A DNA stretch of 64,000 nt from assembly GCA_050633545.1 (NCBI GenBank), contig JBOEGS010000006.1:62001-126000 (forward strand), read 5' to 3'. The position numbers and the translations under genes were made by a program. Under the pieces are notes generated by a model, which saw only the letters and a program-made list of their open reading frames with translations, made no database searches and was not told where the DNA came from. Positions 15,737 to 24,237 of this stretch are shown here, piece after piece (within the stretch, counting starts at the first letter, position 1; every line of letters begins with the position of its first letter). The DNA comes from Litorivita sp050633545 (GTDB taxonomy: Bacteria > Pseudomonadota > Alphaproteobacteria > Rhodobacterales > Rhodobacteraceae).

Positions 15737-16690
15737 ATGATGCGCACCGTAGCCACGGCGATGTTCGCAATTTTAACAGTAAGCGCCGGTTTGGCGAGCG
15801 AGGACATTCCCGACCAATACCCGCAATCGGAGCTTTACGAGAAGCCGGTCGAAGTTGTGCCGCATGTGTTTTCGGCCATCGGGGCCACCGCGCCGCCGAC
15901 CTATGAGAACGCAGGTCATAACAATAACCTGTCCTTTATCGTGACGCAGGATGGCGTGATCGTCGTCAATGGCGGCGCATCGGCGCGTTTGGCCGCGGCC
16001 CTGCACGAGGAGATCAAGGCCGTCACCGATCAACCCGTCCGCTTGGTGATTTCCGAGAACGGGCAGGGGCATGCGATCCTTGGCAACAGTTATTGGGCCG
16101 ATCAGGGCGTCGAGATTTTGATGCATGTGGAGGCCGCGCAGGAGGTCAAAGAGAACGGCGATTTCATTTTGCAGGGCATGGAGCGCTATAACCGCGAGCG
16201 CGCCGAGGGCACGCGGATCGTGATGCCGACGCAGACCTTTGAGGACCGCAAGGTGATCGAGATGGGGGGCGTGGTGATTGAGGTGCTGCATCTCGGCCCC
16301 GCTCATGGTCCGGGCGATACGCAGGTCTGGATTCCGCAATGGAACACCATGATTGCGGGCGACATTGCTTTTCACGAGCGTATGCCGCCGATTTTTGGCG
16401 ATACCTGTGTGAAATGCTGGGTCGAGACATGGGAAAACGGGCTTGAGCCGCTGGCCCCGACCTACATCGTTCCCGGTCACGGGCATCCGACAAATCTGGC
16501 GCAGGTGCGGCGCTACACCCGTGATTATCTCGTTGATCTGCGTGAGAAAATCGGCGCGCATATCGAGGCGGGTGGCGATTTGGCTGGCGCCTATTACATC
16601 GATCAAAGCCGCTGGGCGCATCTGGATACATTCGACGAATTGGCGACGAAGAACGCCGGCCGTGTCTATGAGGAAATGGAGTGGGAATAA
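15737..16690 (+). CDS. Exported metallo-beta-lactamase-fold protein with a degenerate metal site
   Basis: 317 aa from ATG 15737 (GGAGGAA 6 bp upstream). Residues 1-20 are a signal peptide, so it is periplasmic. The overall order matches the MBL fold of quinoprotein-relay/SoxH-like hydrolases: LSFIVTQDGVIVVNGGAS, then the motif position, then GPAHGPGD, then MIAGDIAFHERMPP, then VPGHGHPT. The hallmark HxHxDHxxGN is replaced at 108-117 by N-G-Q-G-H-A-I-L-G-N: the first two His ligands, the Asp and the next His are all changed, while the following LGN is kept. His190, Asp209 and His248/His250 remain. Either it is non-catalytic or it uses an altered metal site. It also has two Cys in TCVKCW. It is divergent from the SDR gene. 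Confidence 0.85.
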   Translation: MMRTVATAMFAILTVSAGLASEDIPDQYPQSELYEKPVEVVPHVFSAIGATAPPTYENAGHNNNLSFIVTQDGVIVVNGGASARLAAALHEEIKAVTDQPVRLVISENGQGHAILGNSYWADQGVEILMHVEAAQEVKENGDFILQGMERYNRERAEGTRIVMPTQTFEDRKVIEMGGVVIEVLHLGPAHGPGDTQVWIPQWNTMIAGDIAFHERMPPIFGDTCVKCWVETWENGLEPLAPTYIVPGHGHPTNLAQVRRYTRDYLVDLREKIGAHIEAGGDLAGAYYIDQSRWAHLDTFDELATKNAGRVYEEMEWE

Positions 16691-16841
16691 TCCTTTTGTG
16701 GCCGGTTTTGCCGCGCGGCGGCGCAGAATGTGACCCGCATGCGGCAGGCGAAGCCGCGGCCTATCCGTATTACTGCGTATTTTGAACACTAAGACCCTTG
16801 GCGCGCTTGGCCCTGCCGATAAAGCCAGCTATGAAGTGCGC

Positions 16842-17303
16842 ATGAAATGGATTGATATGCCTCCGGTTTATTTGATCGCCGCGATTGTCATCGCTTGGGC
16901 GCAGGCGCGGTTTGCAGCCTTTGGCCTCAGCTTCGGCGCGGCGCGCGGGTGGTATTGGGCGGATTTTCTGGGGGGGGTGATGATCGGCGCGGGGCTGCTT
17001 TTGCTGGTTCTGGCCGCGATGGAGATGCGCCGCAAGCGCACCACGATCATCCCGCACCGCGAAGCCGACGCTTTGGTCGATACGGGCGTATTTTCACGCT
17101 CGCGCAACCCGATCTACCTCGGGGATGCGCTGATCCTGACCGGTGCGATCTTGTGGATGGATGCGGTTTTGGCCTTGGTCTTGGTGCCGCTGTTCATCTG
17201 GATCATCGAGCGACGCTTTATTCTGCCCGAAGAGCAGGCATTGCGCCGCAAGTTCCATACCGGTTTTGCGAAATACTGCCAAAAGACGCGGCGTTGGATT
17301 TGA
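16842..17303 (+). CDS. Integral membrane methyltransferase-family protein (isoprenylcysteine carboxyl methyltransferase-like)
   Basis: About 153 aa with four hydrophobic segments. The C-terminal half has the ICMT/PEMT-like signature: TGVFSRSRNPIYLGD, followed by an acidic helix IERRFILPEEQALRRKF and YCQKTRRWI. These proteins bind S-adenosylmethionine at the membrane; bacterial substrates are mostly unknown. The start at ATG 16842 is chosen because the protein then begins with the family-like MKWIDMPPVY. A TTG at 16782 would add 20 residues, but neither has a good ribosome site. It lies 151 bp downstream of the MBL-fold gene on the same strand and may share its transcript. Confidence 0.8.
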   Translation: MKWIDMPPVYLIAAIVIAWAQARFAAFGLSFGAARGWYWADFLGGVMIGAGLLLLVLAAMEMRRKRTTIIPHREADALVDTGVFSRSRNPIYLGDALILTGAILWMDAVLALVLVPLFIWIIERRFILPEEQALRRKFHTGFAKYCQKTRRWI

Positions 17304-17344
17304 CAGTGCAAAGCGCGTGGGGCAAATGAGTTTTCAATCGGCTG

Positions 17345-17359
17345 CGCAATAATATTGCG
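17345..17359. promoter_or_regulatory. 15-bp palindrome upstream of pntA
   Basis: CGCAATA-A-TATTGCG, perfect, centred about 89 bp before the pntA start codon in the only non-coding stretch before the operon. It is probably a regulator site; the regulator is unknown. Confidence 0.5.
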
Positions 17360-17440
17360 TGGCCATTCCTATGTTGGTTCGGATATAACGCGCCGAATCC
17401 AAGATGTGACCTAAGGACGACCTAAAGGGGGACGCAGAAC

Positions 17441-19012
17441 GTGAAAATCGGAACGCCAAAAGAGGTGCTGGAGGGCGAGGCACGGGTTGCCATGACGCCG
17501 GACAGCGCGCGCCAGCTGCAAAAGCTGGGCTATGAATGTGCGATTGAAACCGGCGCGGGTGCGCTGGCTGGCTTTTCGGACGCGCTATATAAAGAGGCCG
17601 GTGTCGAGGTTGTGAAGACCGCGGCGGCCCTGTTCAAAGCCTGCGATATCATCGCCAAGGTCCGCGTGCCCACGGATGCCGAGGTCAAGCGCCTGAGCGA
17701 AGGACAGACGTTGATTTCGTTCTTCAATCCTGCCGCGAACGAGCCGCTGATGAAATTGGCCGCCTCCAAGGGTGCCAATGTGATCGCCATGGAAATGGTG
17801 CCGCGTATTTCGCGCGCCCAGAAAATGGATGCGCTCTCGTCGATGGCCAACATCGCCGGTTACCGCGCCGTGATCGAGGCCGGTAACAACTTTGGCCGTT
17901 TCTTCACCGGTCAAATCACTGCCGCCGGTAAAGTGCCCCCCGCCAAGGTCTTGGTTGTGGGTGCGGGTGTGGCCGGTTTGGCCGCGATTGGCACGGCGAC
18001 ATCGCTGGGCGCGATCACCTATGCGTTCGACGTGCGCCCCGAAGTGGCCGAGCAAGTGGAATCGATGGGCGCCGAGTTCGTCTACCTTGATTTCGAAGAA
18101 GAGCAGGCCGACGGCGCTGCGACAGGTGGCTATGCCGCCGTATCCTCGCCCGAATTTGCCGCAGCCCAGCTTGCCAAATTCCGCGAGATTGCCCCCGACA
18201 TCGATATCGTGATCACCACGGCATTGATCCCCAACCGCGAAGCGCCCGAATTGTGGACCGAGGACATGGTGAAATCCATGAAACCGGGTTCGGTGATCGT
18301 CGATCTCGCGGCGGAAAAGGGCGGCAACTGCAAAATGACCGTGATGGACGAGAAAATCGTCACGGAAAACGGCGTGACCATCATCGGTTACACCGATTTC
18401 CCGTCGCGCATGGCGGCGCAATCCTCGACGCTTTATGCCACGAACATCCGTCATATGATGACCGATCTGACGCCGGAAAAAGACGGCCAGATCAACCACA
18501 ATATGGAAGATGACGTGATCCGCGGCGCGACCGTGACCTTTGACAAAGAGATCACCTTCCCGCCGCCACCGCCAAAGGTCAAAGCCATTGCCGCGCAAAA
18601 GAAAGAAGCGGTCAAGGAGCTGACGCCCGAGGAAAAACGCGCCGCAGAAACGGCGGCCTTCAAGGCCCAGACCAAGCAACAGGTCGGCCTGTTGGCCATC
18701 GGGGGCGCATTGCTCTTGGCGGTGGGTCTGGTCGCTCCGGCCAGCTTCATGCAGCACTTTATCGTGTTTGTCCTGTCGGTCTTTATCGGCTTCCAAGTCA
18801 TCTGGGGCGTGGCGCATTCGCTGCACACACCGCTTATGGCGGTGACCAACGCGATCTCGTCGATCATCATTTTGGGTGCCTTGATGCAAATCGGGTCCGG
18901 TTCCGGCCTTGTGATCTTGCTGGCTGCACTGTCCGTCTTCATGGCGGGTATCAATATCTTTGGCGGCTTCCTCGTCACGCGGCGCATGCTTGCCATGTTC
19001 CAGAAATCTTAA
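17441..19012 (+). CDS. pntA: NAD(P) transhydrogenase subunit alpha
   Basis: 523 aa, with a GTG start preceded by AAAGGGGGA 8 bp upstream. With PntB it forms the proton-translocating transhydrogenase of the inner membrane, which uses the proton gradient to reduce NADP+ with NADH. The N-terminal ~370 residues are the NAD(H)-binding domain I, with the nucleotide motif VLVVGAGVAGLAAIGTA and the preceding region RAQKMDALSSMANIAGYRAVIEA. A Pro-rich linker (FPPPPPKVK) follows, then four hydrophobic helices (about 410-523). Domain I and these helices are fused in one chain as in E. coli, not split into PntAA/PntAB as in Rhodospirillum. pntB follows 13 bp later. Confidence 0.97.
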   Translation: MKIGTPKEVLEGEARVAMTPDSARQLQKLGYECAIETGAGALAGFSDALYKEAGVEVVKTAAALFKACDIIAKVRVPTDAEVKRLSEGQTLISFFNPAANEPLMKLAASKGANVIAMEMVPRISRAQKMDALSSMANIAGYRAVIEAGNNFGRFFTGQITAAGKVPPAKVLVVGAGVAGLAAIGTATSLGAITYAFDVRPEVAEQVESMGAEFVYLDFEEEQADGAATGGYAAVSSPEFAAAQLAKFREIAPDIDIVITTALIPNREAPELWTEDMVKSMKPGSVIVDLAAEKGGNCKMTVMDEKIVTENGVTIIGYTDFPSRMAAQSSTLYATNIRHMMTDLTPEKDGQINHNMEDDVIRGATVTFDKEITFPPPPPKVKAIAAQKKEAVKELTPEEKRAAETAAFKAQTKQQVGLLAIGGALLLAVGLVAPASFMQHFIVFVLSVFIGFQVIWGVAHSLHTPLMAVTNAISSIIILGALMQIGSGSGLVILLAALSVFMAGINIFGGFLVTRRMLAMFQKS

Positions 19013-19025
19013 GGAGTATAGGATT

Positions 19026-20459
19026 ATGGAATTCGGATTTACGACAGCGGCCTATGTGGTCGCGGCAGTCCTCTTCATCCTCTCTTTGGGTGGTTTGTCG
19101 GGACAAGAAAGCGCCAAACGCGCTGTGTGGTATGGCATTGTCGGCATGGCCTTGGCCGTTGCGGCAACGCTGGTCGGGCCTGGTGCTGGCCTATGGCTCT
19201 TGTCGATCCTGCTCATCGCAGGCGGCGGCATGATCGGCTATGTCGTGGCGACACGGGTGCAGATGACCGAGATGCCGCAGCTTGTGGCGGCGATGCACTC
19301 TCTGGTCGGTCTGGCGGCGGTTTTCGTCGGCTTGATCGCCCATATCGAGCTTGGCCGTGTGATGGCCATGGGCGAGGCGGACCGCGCCGCATTGGACGGG
19401 TTTGCGGGTCTTTTGGCGCATAAGTCGGGCGTCGAGATCAGCATCCTGCGCGTGGAACTGTTCCTTGGTATCTTCATCGGTGCCGTGACCTTTACCGGTT
19501 CGGTCGTAGCTTACGGCAAACTCGCGGGCAAACTGTCCTCGAACGCCACCAAGCTTCCGGGCGGGCATATGCTCAACGCCGGTGCGGCTGCGCTCTCGTT
19601 GATCTGCCTGATCTGGTATTTCAACACGGGCGGTTTCTTGCCGCTCTTCGTGATGACTTTGGCGGCGCTCTTCATCGGGTATCACCTGATCATGGGCATC
19701 GGCGGTGCGGATATGCCGGTCGTTGTTTCCATGCTGAACAGCTACTCCGGCTGGGCCGCGGCGGCGATTGGTTTCAGCCTTGGCAACGACTTGCTCATCG
19801 TGGTCGGCGCGCTTGTGGGCTCCTCCGGTGCGATCCTGTCCTACATCATGTGTAAGGCGATGAACCGTTCCTTCGTTTCGGTGATCTTGGGCGGCTTCGG
19901 CGGCACCACTGGCCCTGCGATGGAAGTCGAGGGCGAGCAGGTTGCCATTGATGCGGATGGTGTTGCCACTGCACTTGATGAAGCCGACAGCATCATCATC
20001 ATCCCCGGTTACGGTCTGGCCGTTGCGCAAGCACAGCAGGCGGTTTCCGAGTTGACCAAGCGTTTGCGTGACAAGGGTAAGAATGTGCGTTTCGCCATTC
20101 ACCCCGTTGCGGGACGTTTGCCGGGTCATATGAACGTGCTCTTGGCCGAAGCCAAAGTGCCCTATGACATCGTGCTCGAAATGGATGAAATCAACGAGGA
20201 TTTCCCCGAAACCGACGTGGCGATTGTCATCGGGTCCAACGATATCGTGAACCCTGCGGCGCAAGAAGATCCCAACAGCCCCATCGCCGGCATGCCGGTT
20301 CTGGAATGCTGGAAGGCGAAGCAGGTCTTCGTGTCCAAACGTGGCCAAGGCACCGGCTATTCGGGCATCGAGAACCCGTTGTTCTACAAAGAAAACACGC
20401 GCATGTTCTATGGCGATGCGAAAGAAAGCCTGAACAAGCTTTTGGGTTTGATTTCCTGA
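19026..20459 (+). CDS. pntB: NAD(P) transhydrogenase subunit beta
   Basis: 477 aa from ATG 19026, with AAGGAG about 10 bp upstream; the frame also extends into pntA but without a site. The first ~290 residues are about nine membrane helices (domain II, proton path). The C-terminal ~180 residues are the NADP(H)-binding domain III with IIIIPGYGLAVAQAQQAV, AIHPVAGRLPGHMNVLLAEA and the late VIGSNDIVNPAA. It completes the transhydrogenase with PntA. A strong terminator follows 28 bp after the stop, so pntAB is a two-gene operon. Confidence 0.98.
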   Translation: MEFGFTTAAYVVAAVLFILSLGGLSGQESAKRAVWYGIVGMALAVAATLVGPGAGLWLLSILLIAGGGMIGYVVATRVQMTEMPQLVAAMHSLVGLAAVFVGLIAHIELGRVMAMGEADRAALDGFAGLLAHKSGVEISILRVELFLGIFIGAVTFTGSVVAYGKLAGKLSSNATKLPGGHMLNAGAAALSLICLIWYFNTGGFLPLFVMTLAALFIGYHLIMGIGGADMPVVVSMLNSYSGWAAAAIGFSLGNDLLIVVGALVGSSGAILSYIMCKAMNRSFVSVILGGFGGTTGPAMEVEGEQVAIDADGVATALDEADSIIIIPGYGLAVAQAQQAVSELTKRLRDKGKNVRFAIHPVAGRLPGHMNVLLAEAKVPYDIVLEMDEINEDFPETDVAIVIGSNDIVNPAAQEDPNSPIAGMPVLECWKAKQVFVSKRGQGTGYSGIENPLFYKENTRMFYGDAKESLNKLLGLIS

Positions 20460-20487
20460 TCTGAACCGCAGGTTTGAAGACAAAGAG

Positions 20488-20513
20488 GGGCGCTCCGATC
20501 GGGGCGCCCTTTT
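20488..20513 (+). terminator. Intrinsic terminator of pntAB
   Basis: Stem GGGCGCTCC (20488-20496) with GGGGCGCCC (20501-20509), one T-G pair, tetraloop GATC, followed by TTTT. Confidence 0.9.
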
Positions 20514-20603
20514 GCCTTTGGCGCAGGCGGTAGCGAGAGGGGCGCGGGCGGAGCCTTCGGCGAGGATATTTGGAGAGCCGGCAAGCAGCAGGGGGGCTGC
20601 TTT

Positions 20604-20641
20604 GCGCAAGCGTATGGGATTATGGCGCAAGCGCATGGGAT
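20604..20641. repeat. Two-copy direct repeat
   Basis: GCGCAAGCGTATGGGAT (20604-20620) and GCGCAAGCGCATGGGAT (20625-20641): 16 of 17 bases identical, period 21 bp. Function unknown. Confidence 0.7.
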
Positions 20642-20776
20642 CACGCGCAGGCGAGGCGGTTTTGGCGGCGATTGTATACCGTTGTATTCACATAAGCCTT
20701 TGATATCAGGACAAAATGCCCCGTATGCGGTTCGGCTTTGCTCTGATATGACCGATCAATGAACAGGAGATACCCA

Positions 20777-22057
20777 ATGGCCCCAATCCTTGATCATCCG
20801 CTCCGTTACGGGCTTGCCAATGAATTGCACGCGCGGCCATTTCCCGCGCTCGATGTGCCTTGCACGGCGGTCTATATCGCCATCAAGCGGCCCAAAGGCG
20901 CGGCGGCGCGCGATCGCGGCGCGGATATGGCGCATTTGATCGCGCTGCTTGACCGGTTCGGCGCACCGCATCCGCAACCGGAGGCGACGCATTATTCGGG
21001 GCAGATCGGGCGGCATACGATCAAATGGGAGCAGCATACCGAGTTTGTGACCTATACGGCCTTTTCATCGGGCTTGTCCGAGCGGCCTTTTGATCCGGCG
21101 GATTTCGATGTCTTCCCCGAGGCTTGGCTCGAGACGGCTCCGGGTGTGCGGGTGACCTCGGCCTTGCTGCGCATCGCGCCTTGGGCGAGCAAGGAGGATG
21201 CGGCGGCGAAGCTCGGGGAATGGTTTGTGCCCGAAAGTCTGGCGGCGAGCCGCGTGCTTGGCGATGCGGCTGTGGCGGCGGGGGATTTTCGCATCGATCC
21301 AGCAGGGCATTTGCGGTTTGCGATCTTTGTCGCGCCCGATACGGGCCGCCGCCGCGTCGGGCGGATCGTGCAGCAGATGTGCGAGATCGAGACCTATAAG
21401 GCGATGTCGATGCTCGGCTTTGCCCGCGTCAAGGAAATGGGCGCGGCCATGGCGGTGATGGACGGCAAGCTGGCCCATCTGATGGGGGCGATGCGCCAAG
21501 CCGAAGCGCCAGCCGAGGAGACATTGGCCGAGCTTTTGGAGGTTTCGGCGCAGCTGGAGGATATGGCGGCGCAGGTGGCGTTCCGCTTTGGCGCGACGGG
21601 GGCCTATGAGGCGATCGTGCAGCAACGTATCGAGGTGTTGCGCGAAGAGCGTTTCGACGGGCGCCAGACCTTTGCCGATTTCATGCTGCGCCGCTATGAC
21701 CCCGCGATGCGCACGGTGAAATCGGCGCAAAGCCGTTTGGCGGCGATGGCGGATCGGGCGATGCGGGCGGGGGATTTGCTGCGCACGCGGGTCGATGTGG
21801 AGCGCTCGGCACAAAACCAGAAGCTGCTCGAAAGCATGGACCGGCGCGCGGATTTGCAATTGAACCTGCAAAAGACGGTCGAGGGATTGTCGGTCGTGGC
21901 GGTGAGCTATTACGCCGTGAGCCTTGCGGGCTATCTGTTCTATCCCCTTGCCGCGCCTTTGGGGCTGAGCAAGGGGGAGATGTTGGCCGCGATTACTGTG
22001 CCGGTTGTGGCTGCGGTGTGGTGGATGCTGCGCCGCGTGCAAAAGCGCCTTCATTGA
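20777..22057 (+). CDS. DUF3422 family membrane-anchored protein
   Basis: About 426 aa. The family is recognised by the N terminus HPLRYGLANELHARPFP, which is conserved in DUF3422 proteins of Alpha- and Betaproteobacteria, and by YSGQIGRHTIKWEQHTEF. The start at ATG 20777 has AGGAGATA 6-7 bp upstream; the ATG at 20759 overlaps it. Most of the protein is soluble, with a predicted coiled-coil/helical middle (about 200-350). Two hydrophobic helices sit near the end (about 365-420: VVAVSYYAVSLAGYLFYPL and LAAITVPVVAAVWWML), so it is probably anchored in the inner membrane. Function is unknown. Its 3' end overlaps the opposing transporter gene by 65 bp. Confidence 0.85.
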   Translation: MAPILDHPLRYGLANELHARPFPALDVPCTAVYIAIKRPKGAAARDRGADMAHLIALLDRFGAPHPQPEATHYSGQIGRHTIKWEQHTEFVTYTAFSSGLSERPFDPADFDVFPEAWLETAPGVRVTSALLRIAPWASKEDAAAKLGEWFVPESLAASRVLGDAAVAAGDFRIDPAGHLRFAIFVAPDTGRRRVGRIVQQMCEIETYKAMSMLGFARVKEMGAAMAVMDGKLAHLMGAMRQAEAPAEETLAELLEVSAQLEDMAAQVAFRFGATGAYEAIVQQRIEVLREERFDGRQTFADFMLRRYDPAMRTVKSAQSRLAAMADRAMRAGDLLRTRVDVERSAQNQKLLESMDRRADLQLNLQKTVEGLSVVAVSYYAVSLAGYLFYPLAAPLGLSKGEMLAAITVPVVAAVWWMLRRVQKRLH

Positions 22058-23054
22058 GCCATTTCGCCGCCAGATACCCGCCAAGCGCGATCGACGCGAT
22101 GGCAAGCAGCGCGGCGATGGAGAGCGTCGGGATGCCCGACAGCCCCGCGCCCACGGTGCAGCCGCCTGCGAGCACGCCGCCCACGCCCATCAGCGCCGCA
22201 CCGGCCATATAGCGACCGGTTTGGGCGGCGCTTTCAAAGCTGGCCCATTGGAACTGCCCGCGCACAAGAGCGGCGGCAAGCGCGCCGAAGATGACGCCGC
22301 CTAAAAGGCCGGTGCCAAAGCCTGCGGGGATTGAAGTGCTGGCCAGCGTCCAGAACAGGGTTTCGGCGGAGGGGGAGGTGAAGGACAGGCTTTCCATCGC
22401 GATGGGGTCGAAGTCGTCATAAAGGATGAACCCCGTGCCGACCCATGCCAGCGGCACCAAGGCGCCCAAAAGCAGTGCAGGCACCAGCAAGCGCCACGGC
22501 AGCCGCGCGCGATAGGCAAGACCCGCGCCGATGGTGGCGATGATCAGGGCCCAGATCAATCCGTTGCCGGGCAGGGCGGCATTTTCAAGCGGCAAGGTCA
22601 CGGCGCCAAGCGTGGTGCGCAGAGGGGCCAGAACGCCCTTGAGCGTCGCGTGGGCCACAACAGCAAAGACCACAATCACCAAAGCCGCGCGCAGGTTGCC
22701 CGAGGCGCTCAGCACCGTCAGACGCGAGACGCAGCCGCGCGTGAGCACCATGCCGATGCCAAAGGCCAAACCGCCCAAAAGGATCGCGGCGTAGGGAAGA
22801 TCGGCGGCCATAAAGCGGTGGGCATCAAAAGAGATCAAACCGGCGAAGACCGCCCCTTGCGTGCCAAGCGCGGCCACGGCCAGCGCGGCGAACCACACGC
22901 CCGCCGCTTGGCGGCGGTCCTCGCCCATCACGGCACGGCGAAAGCAAAAGCGGGTGATCTGGGCCAATGCGCCAAAGGCGGCGCCAATGAGCAGGGCGAA
23001 ATAGACGGCGGCCTGCGGCGCGGTCAGGTTTTCAAAGCCAAAGGATTCGAACAT
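21993..23054 (-). CDS. YeeE/YedE-family sulfur-compound (thiosulfate-type) transporter
   Basis: 353 aa with about ten membrane helices in two similar halves. Conserved cysteines thought to pass the sulfur substrate are present in the usual motifs: RFCFRRAV near residue 37, TRGCVSRL near 108 and AGGCTVGAGLSG near 310. YeeE of this family imports thiosulfate. No TsuB/TusA-like partner gene is visible here, so the exact substrate (thiosulfate, or another sulfane-sulfur species) is open. The last 65 bp overlap the DUF3422 gene on the other strand, which is unusual for two unrelated genes. Confidence 0.85.
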   Translation of the reverse strand: MFESFGFENLTAPQAAVYFALLIGAAFGALAQITRFCFRRAVMGEDRRQAAGVWFAALAVAALGTQGAVFAGLISFDAHRFMAADLPYAAILLGGLAFGIGMVLTRGCVSRLTVLSASGNLRAALVIVVFAVVAHATLKGVLAPLRTTLGAVTLPLENAALPGNGLIWALIIATIGAGLAYRARLPWRLLVPALLLGALVPLAWVGTGFILYDDFDPIAMESLSFTSPSAETLFWTLASTSIPAGFGTGLLGGVIFGALAAALVRGQFQWASFESAAQTGRYMAGAALMGVGGVLAGGCTVGAGLSGIPTLSIAALLAIASIALGGYLAAKWLNEGAFARGAASTTPQPQPAQ

Positions 23055-23146
23055 GGGTGTGCTCCGATATCGGGAATTTGTTCTTCATTGAGGCGCGCGG
23101 CGCAGCAAATCAAGGGGTTTTGCGGGTTTTGATGAGCGCTGAAGTG

Positions 23147-23205
23147 GAACGTTGTTCTGGAGCGCTGGCGCGCGGGGAACGCCGTTCTTGGAGCGCTGCG
23201 CGCGG
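23147..23205. repeat. Two-copy imperfect tandem repeat
   Basis: Two ~29-30 bp units starting GAACGTTGTTCTGGAGCGCT (23147) and GAACGCCGTTCTTGGAGCGC (23177), both ending in CGCGCGG. They sit in the 235-bp gap before the YeeE gene start. No gene is seen in this gap. Confidence 0.65.
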
Positions 23206-23289
23206 TGGGACAGGCGGATAGCTGCGCCGCACCGCGCCGCATACCTGTTCCTTTTTGAATGTATTGCCCGAAGCGGTGCTTTTGGCGCG

Positions 23290-24237
23290 TTAACGGCCGC
23301 GGATCCGCGGGTCGAGCGCATCGCGCAGACCGTCACCGATGTAGTTCACCGTCAGAACCGTCAGCGAGATTGCCACGCCGGGCCAGATCACCCGTTCGGG
23401 GTATTGCTGCAGGTAGTCGGTCGCATCAAACAATAGCCGCCCCCATGTCGGGAAATCAGGCGGAAAGCCGAGGCCGAGAAAGCTCAGCGCGCTTTCGGTG
23501 ATGATCGCATTGGCGATGCCCAGCGTGGCCGAGACCATGATCGGGCTCATGACGTTGGGCAGGATATGGCGCGAGATCATCTTGGCATTGGTGGTGCCGG
23601 AGGAGCGGGCGGCGAGGATAAACTCGCGCTCTTTGAGGGCCAGAACATCCGAGCGCACAATCCGCGCCGTGGGCATCCATGAGGTCACCCCAATGGCGGC
23701 GACCATAAGCATGAAAATCCCCGTTTCCGGCCCGAAGGCGGCCGAGAGCGGATCGCGAAACAGCAGCACCATCACCAGCATCAAGGGCAGCAGCGGAAGG
23801 GCGAGAAAAAGATCGGTCAGCCGCATCAATATGCCGTCGAGGGCGCGAAAATACCCCGCCAGAACGCCGATCAGGCTGCCCAGCGACAGGGCCAAAAGCA
23901 TGGCGGTGACGCCGACGGCCATGGTGATGCGCCCGCCTGCGAACATGCGCGCCATCGTGTCGCGGCCAAGTTGGTCTGTGCCGAAGGGATGGGCCAGCGA
24001 GGGGCCTTGGTTGCGGGCGCGGATGTCAATATATCCAGGGTCCAGCGTCCAAAGCATCGGGCCGAAGATCACCGACAAAAGGATCAACACGAAGACGATA
24101 GCGCCCGCCATGGCGCCTTTGTGGGAGCGAAACTGTGCCCAGACATCCCACCATTGCGAACGCGGCGGGGCGGAGGGCACGGCGTCGCTGAGCGCCGCGA
24201 TGGCACTGGGGGCGTTGCTGCGGGTCGGGTCAGTCAT
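23290..24237 (-). CDS. Peptide/nickel-type ABC transporter permease (DppC/OppC family)
   Basis: About 315 aa from ATG 24237 (GAGG upstream). It has six membrane helices: one N-terminal (GAIVFVLILLSVIFGPML), a periplasmic loop with HPFGTDQLGRDTMARMFAGG (typical of DppC), then five in the BPD_transp_1 core. The EAA loop is at SALSFLGLGFPPDFPTWGRLL. It forms the membrane channel with the DppB-type protein, whose gene overlaps its start by 8 bp. The C terminus ends GDGLRDALDPR, as usual for the family. Substrate class: oligo/dipeptides or similar. Confidence 0.93.
   Translation of the reverse strand: MTDPTRSNAPSAIAALSDAVPSAPPRSQWWDVWAQFRSHKGAMAGAIVFVLILLSVIFGPMLWTLDPGYIDIRARNQGPSLAHPFGTDQLGRDTMARMFAGGRITMAVGVTAMLLALSLGSLIGVLAGYFRALDGILMRLTDLFLALPLLPLMLVMVLLFRDPLSAAFGPETGIFMLMVAAIGVTSWMPTARIVRSDVLALKEREFILAARSSGTTNAKMISRHILPNVMSPIMVSATLGIANAIITESALSFLGLGFPPDFPTWGRLLFDATDYLQQYPERVIWPGVAISLTVLTVNYIGDGLRDALDPRIRGR

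Larger units (their letters stand above)
20460..20776. other. Intergenic region after pntB
   Basis: Holds the pntB terminator at the left and a short degenerate direct repeat (20604-20641). It also has a stretch around 20551-20575 (GCCTTCGGCGAGGATATTT) that looks like a sequence I associate with multi-copy intergenic elements in Rhodobacterales (from memory, not checked). The promoter of the DUF3422 gene should lie in 20660-20760. A 63-codon frame at 20512 is not convincing as a gene. Confidence 0.5.
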
